Of a DNA stretch of 42,746 nt, positions 41,200 to 42,746 are shown one piece after another; the first letter of the stretch is position 1; each line of letters starts with the position of its first letter. Under the pieces are notes generated by a model. The model did no database searches, was not told where the DNA came from, and was given only the letters and a program-made list of their open reading frames with translations. Source of the stretch: Pinguiococcus pyrenoidosus (Eukaryota > Sar > Pinguiophyceae > Pinguiochrysidales > Pinguiochrysidaceae); the NCBI GenBank assembly GCA_019677205.1, contig JAAMXY010001119.1, forward strand, positions 1 to 42,746. The letters run 5' to 3'. A program made the translations under genes and the position numbers.

Positions 41200-42746
41200 T
41201 TAGCCCTCCTCGTTCGACGCGCGGTCTCCTCGGCGCCGGTCTCTGGCTTCCAAAGCCTCTCGCGCCTCTTCCCGGACCTCTTGCAGAATGTCCGGGAACA
41301 AAGCTGGATCGGAGTACTTCGCCACCGACTCGACGGCGACGGGCAGGAACATGAAGGACTGGGCGAGCTGCAAGCCCGCCCGATGCTCCTCCTGGGCATC
41401 CCCAGCGACGCTGCCCTGGACAACCCTCCCGATCCGGCCTGGCTTGGTGACCCCGCCGATTCTCAAGCCCTTGACCGCGCCATCGCCCGAGCCGGGCGCT
41501 TTGGCACCAAACCGGCCGGACAAGCCCCCCGGAGCTTCCGCTTCCGACTTGGAGCTTTCCTTGGCCTTTTCTGCCAGCTTTGCTGCCCGCTCGTCCGCTA
41601 CTTTCGACCACTCCTGCTCGAAGAGGGGGCGAAGGCGACCCTGCGCTTCGTCGCAGAGGCTCAAGATGGTCCCCATCCAGCGGGGAAGATCTTGGGCCAA
41701 GATTCCCCAGAATGCTAGCCCCGAGATCACCCCGTCCTCGATTGCCCGCCCTTGCTTCTGGGGAGCGGCGCCGTCGTCCTTCCAAGCCGGTCCCACATAC
41801 GTCAGCTCCATGGTCGACGGCGAGTCCTTGTACAGGTCCATTTGCGTCTGCAGGGATGACAGCGTGGCAGTCGCGAGGCGCGAGGCAAACGTGCCGACCG
41901 CGACCGCCGCGGCGATCGTTCCGACCAGCAAGAAATCCGTCATCCCGGACGCGTCCTCGGGCGCATCCAGCACGCTCTTCCCAAAGACCCCGAGGTAGCT
42001 GTCCAGCAGATACGGCTTGATGCTGCCCAGGAACGTGCCGAGCACGAAATCGGGAAGCTCCAGGCGCGTCAGGCCGTAGATGTACGCGTAGGCGCCGATC
42101 GGGATGGGCAGCAGCGGCGCGAGGCGCAGCGTGAAAACCGCCCGATACCCTTCGTCGGCGACGGCGTCCTCGACCGCGCGAAGACCGGGGGCTTCGTCCA
42201 TCCGTCCCCTCACGTTCTCGGCCAGGGTCGTCCGACTAATGAGGAACGGGACCATCGAGCCGATCGCGGCACACGTGCAGGAAGCCAGCGTGCCCTTGAT
42301 GACACCGCCGAACAAGATCCCCGACGAGATTGCGAGAATGACGGCGACGAAGTCGAGGCACAGCGTCTTGGAGATGGTCCAGCTCGCGAGGAAGAAGAAC
42401 CACGTCCATATGCCAAGCTCGTCGGCCGTGCTGAGGAACTGGTCGATGTTCGCCTTGAAGCCCTCGTCACGCAGCATGTCCAGTCCGAAGGCGTTCAGCA
42501 AGGCCGCCCGCCCTCCCAGGCGCAGCACCACCGCGCTACCCGCGGCGACAAACGCCGTCATTGCAATCACGCTCATCTCCTCCTCCTCCTTCTCCGTTTC
42601 CTCTTCTTTTTCTTCCTCCGCCTCCCCCCTCCGCTTCTGCTTGGACGCCGAGGCCTTCCCGTTCGCCTCGAGGCCCTCCATGTACGCCCGAACATCCTTC
42701 TCGTCCACCTGCCCATACGCACGCGCCCTCGCAATGCCAGGAGTGG
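41200..42746 (-). CDS. VTT/TVP38 (DedA-like, SNARE-associated) membrane protein, 5' end outside the window
   Basis: The frame is open from the right edge of the window to a stop at 41200. No in-frame ATG appears before the edge except inside YMEGLEANG, so the start lies upstream. An acidic Glu/Lys run precedes the first hydrophobic segment. The VTT core reads ILAISSGILFGGVIKGTLAS, then CAAIGSMVPFLISR, the family glycine-rich re-entrant part YRAVFTLRLAPLLPIPIGAY and LPDFVLGTFLGSIKPYLLDS. That is the TVP38/TMEM64 pattern of proteins thought to scramble or transport lipids in ER, Golgi or plastid membranes. A further membrane span (FLLVGTIAAAVAVGTFASRL) and a long soluble Lys/Glu-rich tail of about 200 residues follow; the tail is longer than usual and unrecognised. 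Target organelle unknown because the N-terminus is missing. Confidence 0.88.
   Translation of the reverse strand, partial: TPGIARARAYGQVDEKDVRAYMEGLEANGKASASKQKRRGEAEEEKEEETEKEEEEMSVIAMTAFVAAGSAVVLRLGGRAALLNAFGLDMLRDEGFKANIDQFLSTADELGIWTWFFFLASWTISKTLCLDFVAVILAISSGILFGGVIKGTLASCTCAAIGSMVPFLISRTTLAENVRGRMDEAPGLRAVEDAVADEGYRAVFTLRLAPLLPIPIGAYAYIYGLTRLELPDFVLGTFLGSIKPYLLDSYLGVFGKSVLDAPEDASGMTDFLLVGTIAAAVAVGTFASRLATATLSSLQTQMDLYKDSPSTMELTYVGPAWKDDGAAPQKQGRAIEDGVISGLAFWGILAQDLPRWMGTILSLCDEAQGRLRPLFEQEWSKVADERAAKLAEKAKESSKSEAEAPGGLSGRFGAKAPGSGDGAVKGLRIGGVTKPGRIGRVVQGSVAGDAQEEHRAGLQLAQSFMFLPVAVESVAKYSDPALFPDILQEVREEAREALEARDRRRGDRASNEEG

Noticed and set aside
40613-41785. 390-codon minus-strand open frame
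   Set aside because: Arg/Gly-rich shadow that overlaps the VTT gene on the same strand in another phase; no domain.

Overview
The window is nuclear DNA of a plastid-bearing eukaryote. Genes carry short GT-AG introns, mostly about 50-220 nt. Coding DNA is GC-rich, and no rRNA, tRNA, CRISPR or bacterial-style operon is visible. A nuclear gyrase B gene, a pentatricopeptide repeat (PPR) protein and an anion/phosphate-type transporter all start with a hydrophobic leader followed by an Arg/Ser/Ala-rich stretch with an early Phe. That is the usual look of bipartite targeting into a complex (secondary, red-lineage) plastid. A chromerid, haptophyte or stramenopile alga would fit, but the taxon is an inference. 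A 43-base run of N at 26789-26831 marks an assembly gap.

Layout. 1-1224: gene-free, with a 55-bp direct repeat and an AT-rich island. 1225-2902 (+): glucosidase II beta. 3443-4574 (+): unrecognised protein. 4882-7342 (+): multi-exon protein with PDZ-like and VHL-beta-like modules. 7402-8336 (-): C2-domain protein. 8746-11100 (+): gyrB. 11473-13968 (-): protein with three CUB-like repeats, 5' end unresolved. 15888-16533 (+): 124-aa protein ending in a CaaX box. 16791-19311 (-): class 3 lipase. 19563-24554 (+): VPS50/syndetin. 24742-26466 (-): MFS anion/phosphate-type transporter. 26467-28832: repeat-bearing gene desert with the gap. 28833-30359 (+): 14-3-3. 30718-33156 (-): NADH dehydrogenase-like/SelD fusion. 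33652-36536 (+): PPR protein. 36762-38306 (-): CCDC177-like coiled coil. 38916-40616 (+): membrane-anchored, ATPase-domain-only Hsp70 relative. 41200-42746 (-): VTT/TVP38-type membrane protein, cut by the window edge.

Exon joins were worked out by eye from donor/acceptor sites and frame continuity. Most total a multiple of three and restore known family motifs across the junction. Weak spots are the middle of the PDZ/VHL-like gene, exon 1 of the lipase and the 5' end of the CUB-like gene.

The genes do not form one pathway. They are a typical gene-dense algal neighbourhood: ER glycoprotein quality control, endosomal recycling, plastid DNA topology, plastid RNA processing and transport, selenium metabolism, signalling scaffolds and lipid hydrolysis. 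No obvious new multi-gene system stands out. The least ordinary items are individual architectures: the PDZ plus VHL-like protein, the Hsp70 ATPase-only membrane protein, the 14-3-3 with a targeting-like leader, the NDH-SelD fusion and the CaaX micro-protein. Regional structure is also notable: AT-rich islands upstream of several genes, and minisatellites inside introns.
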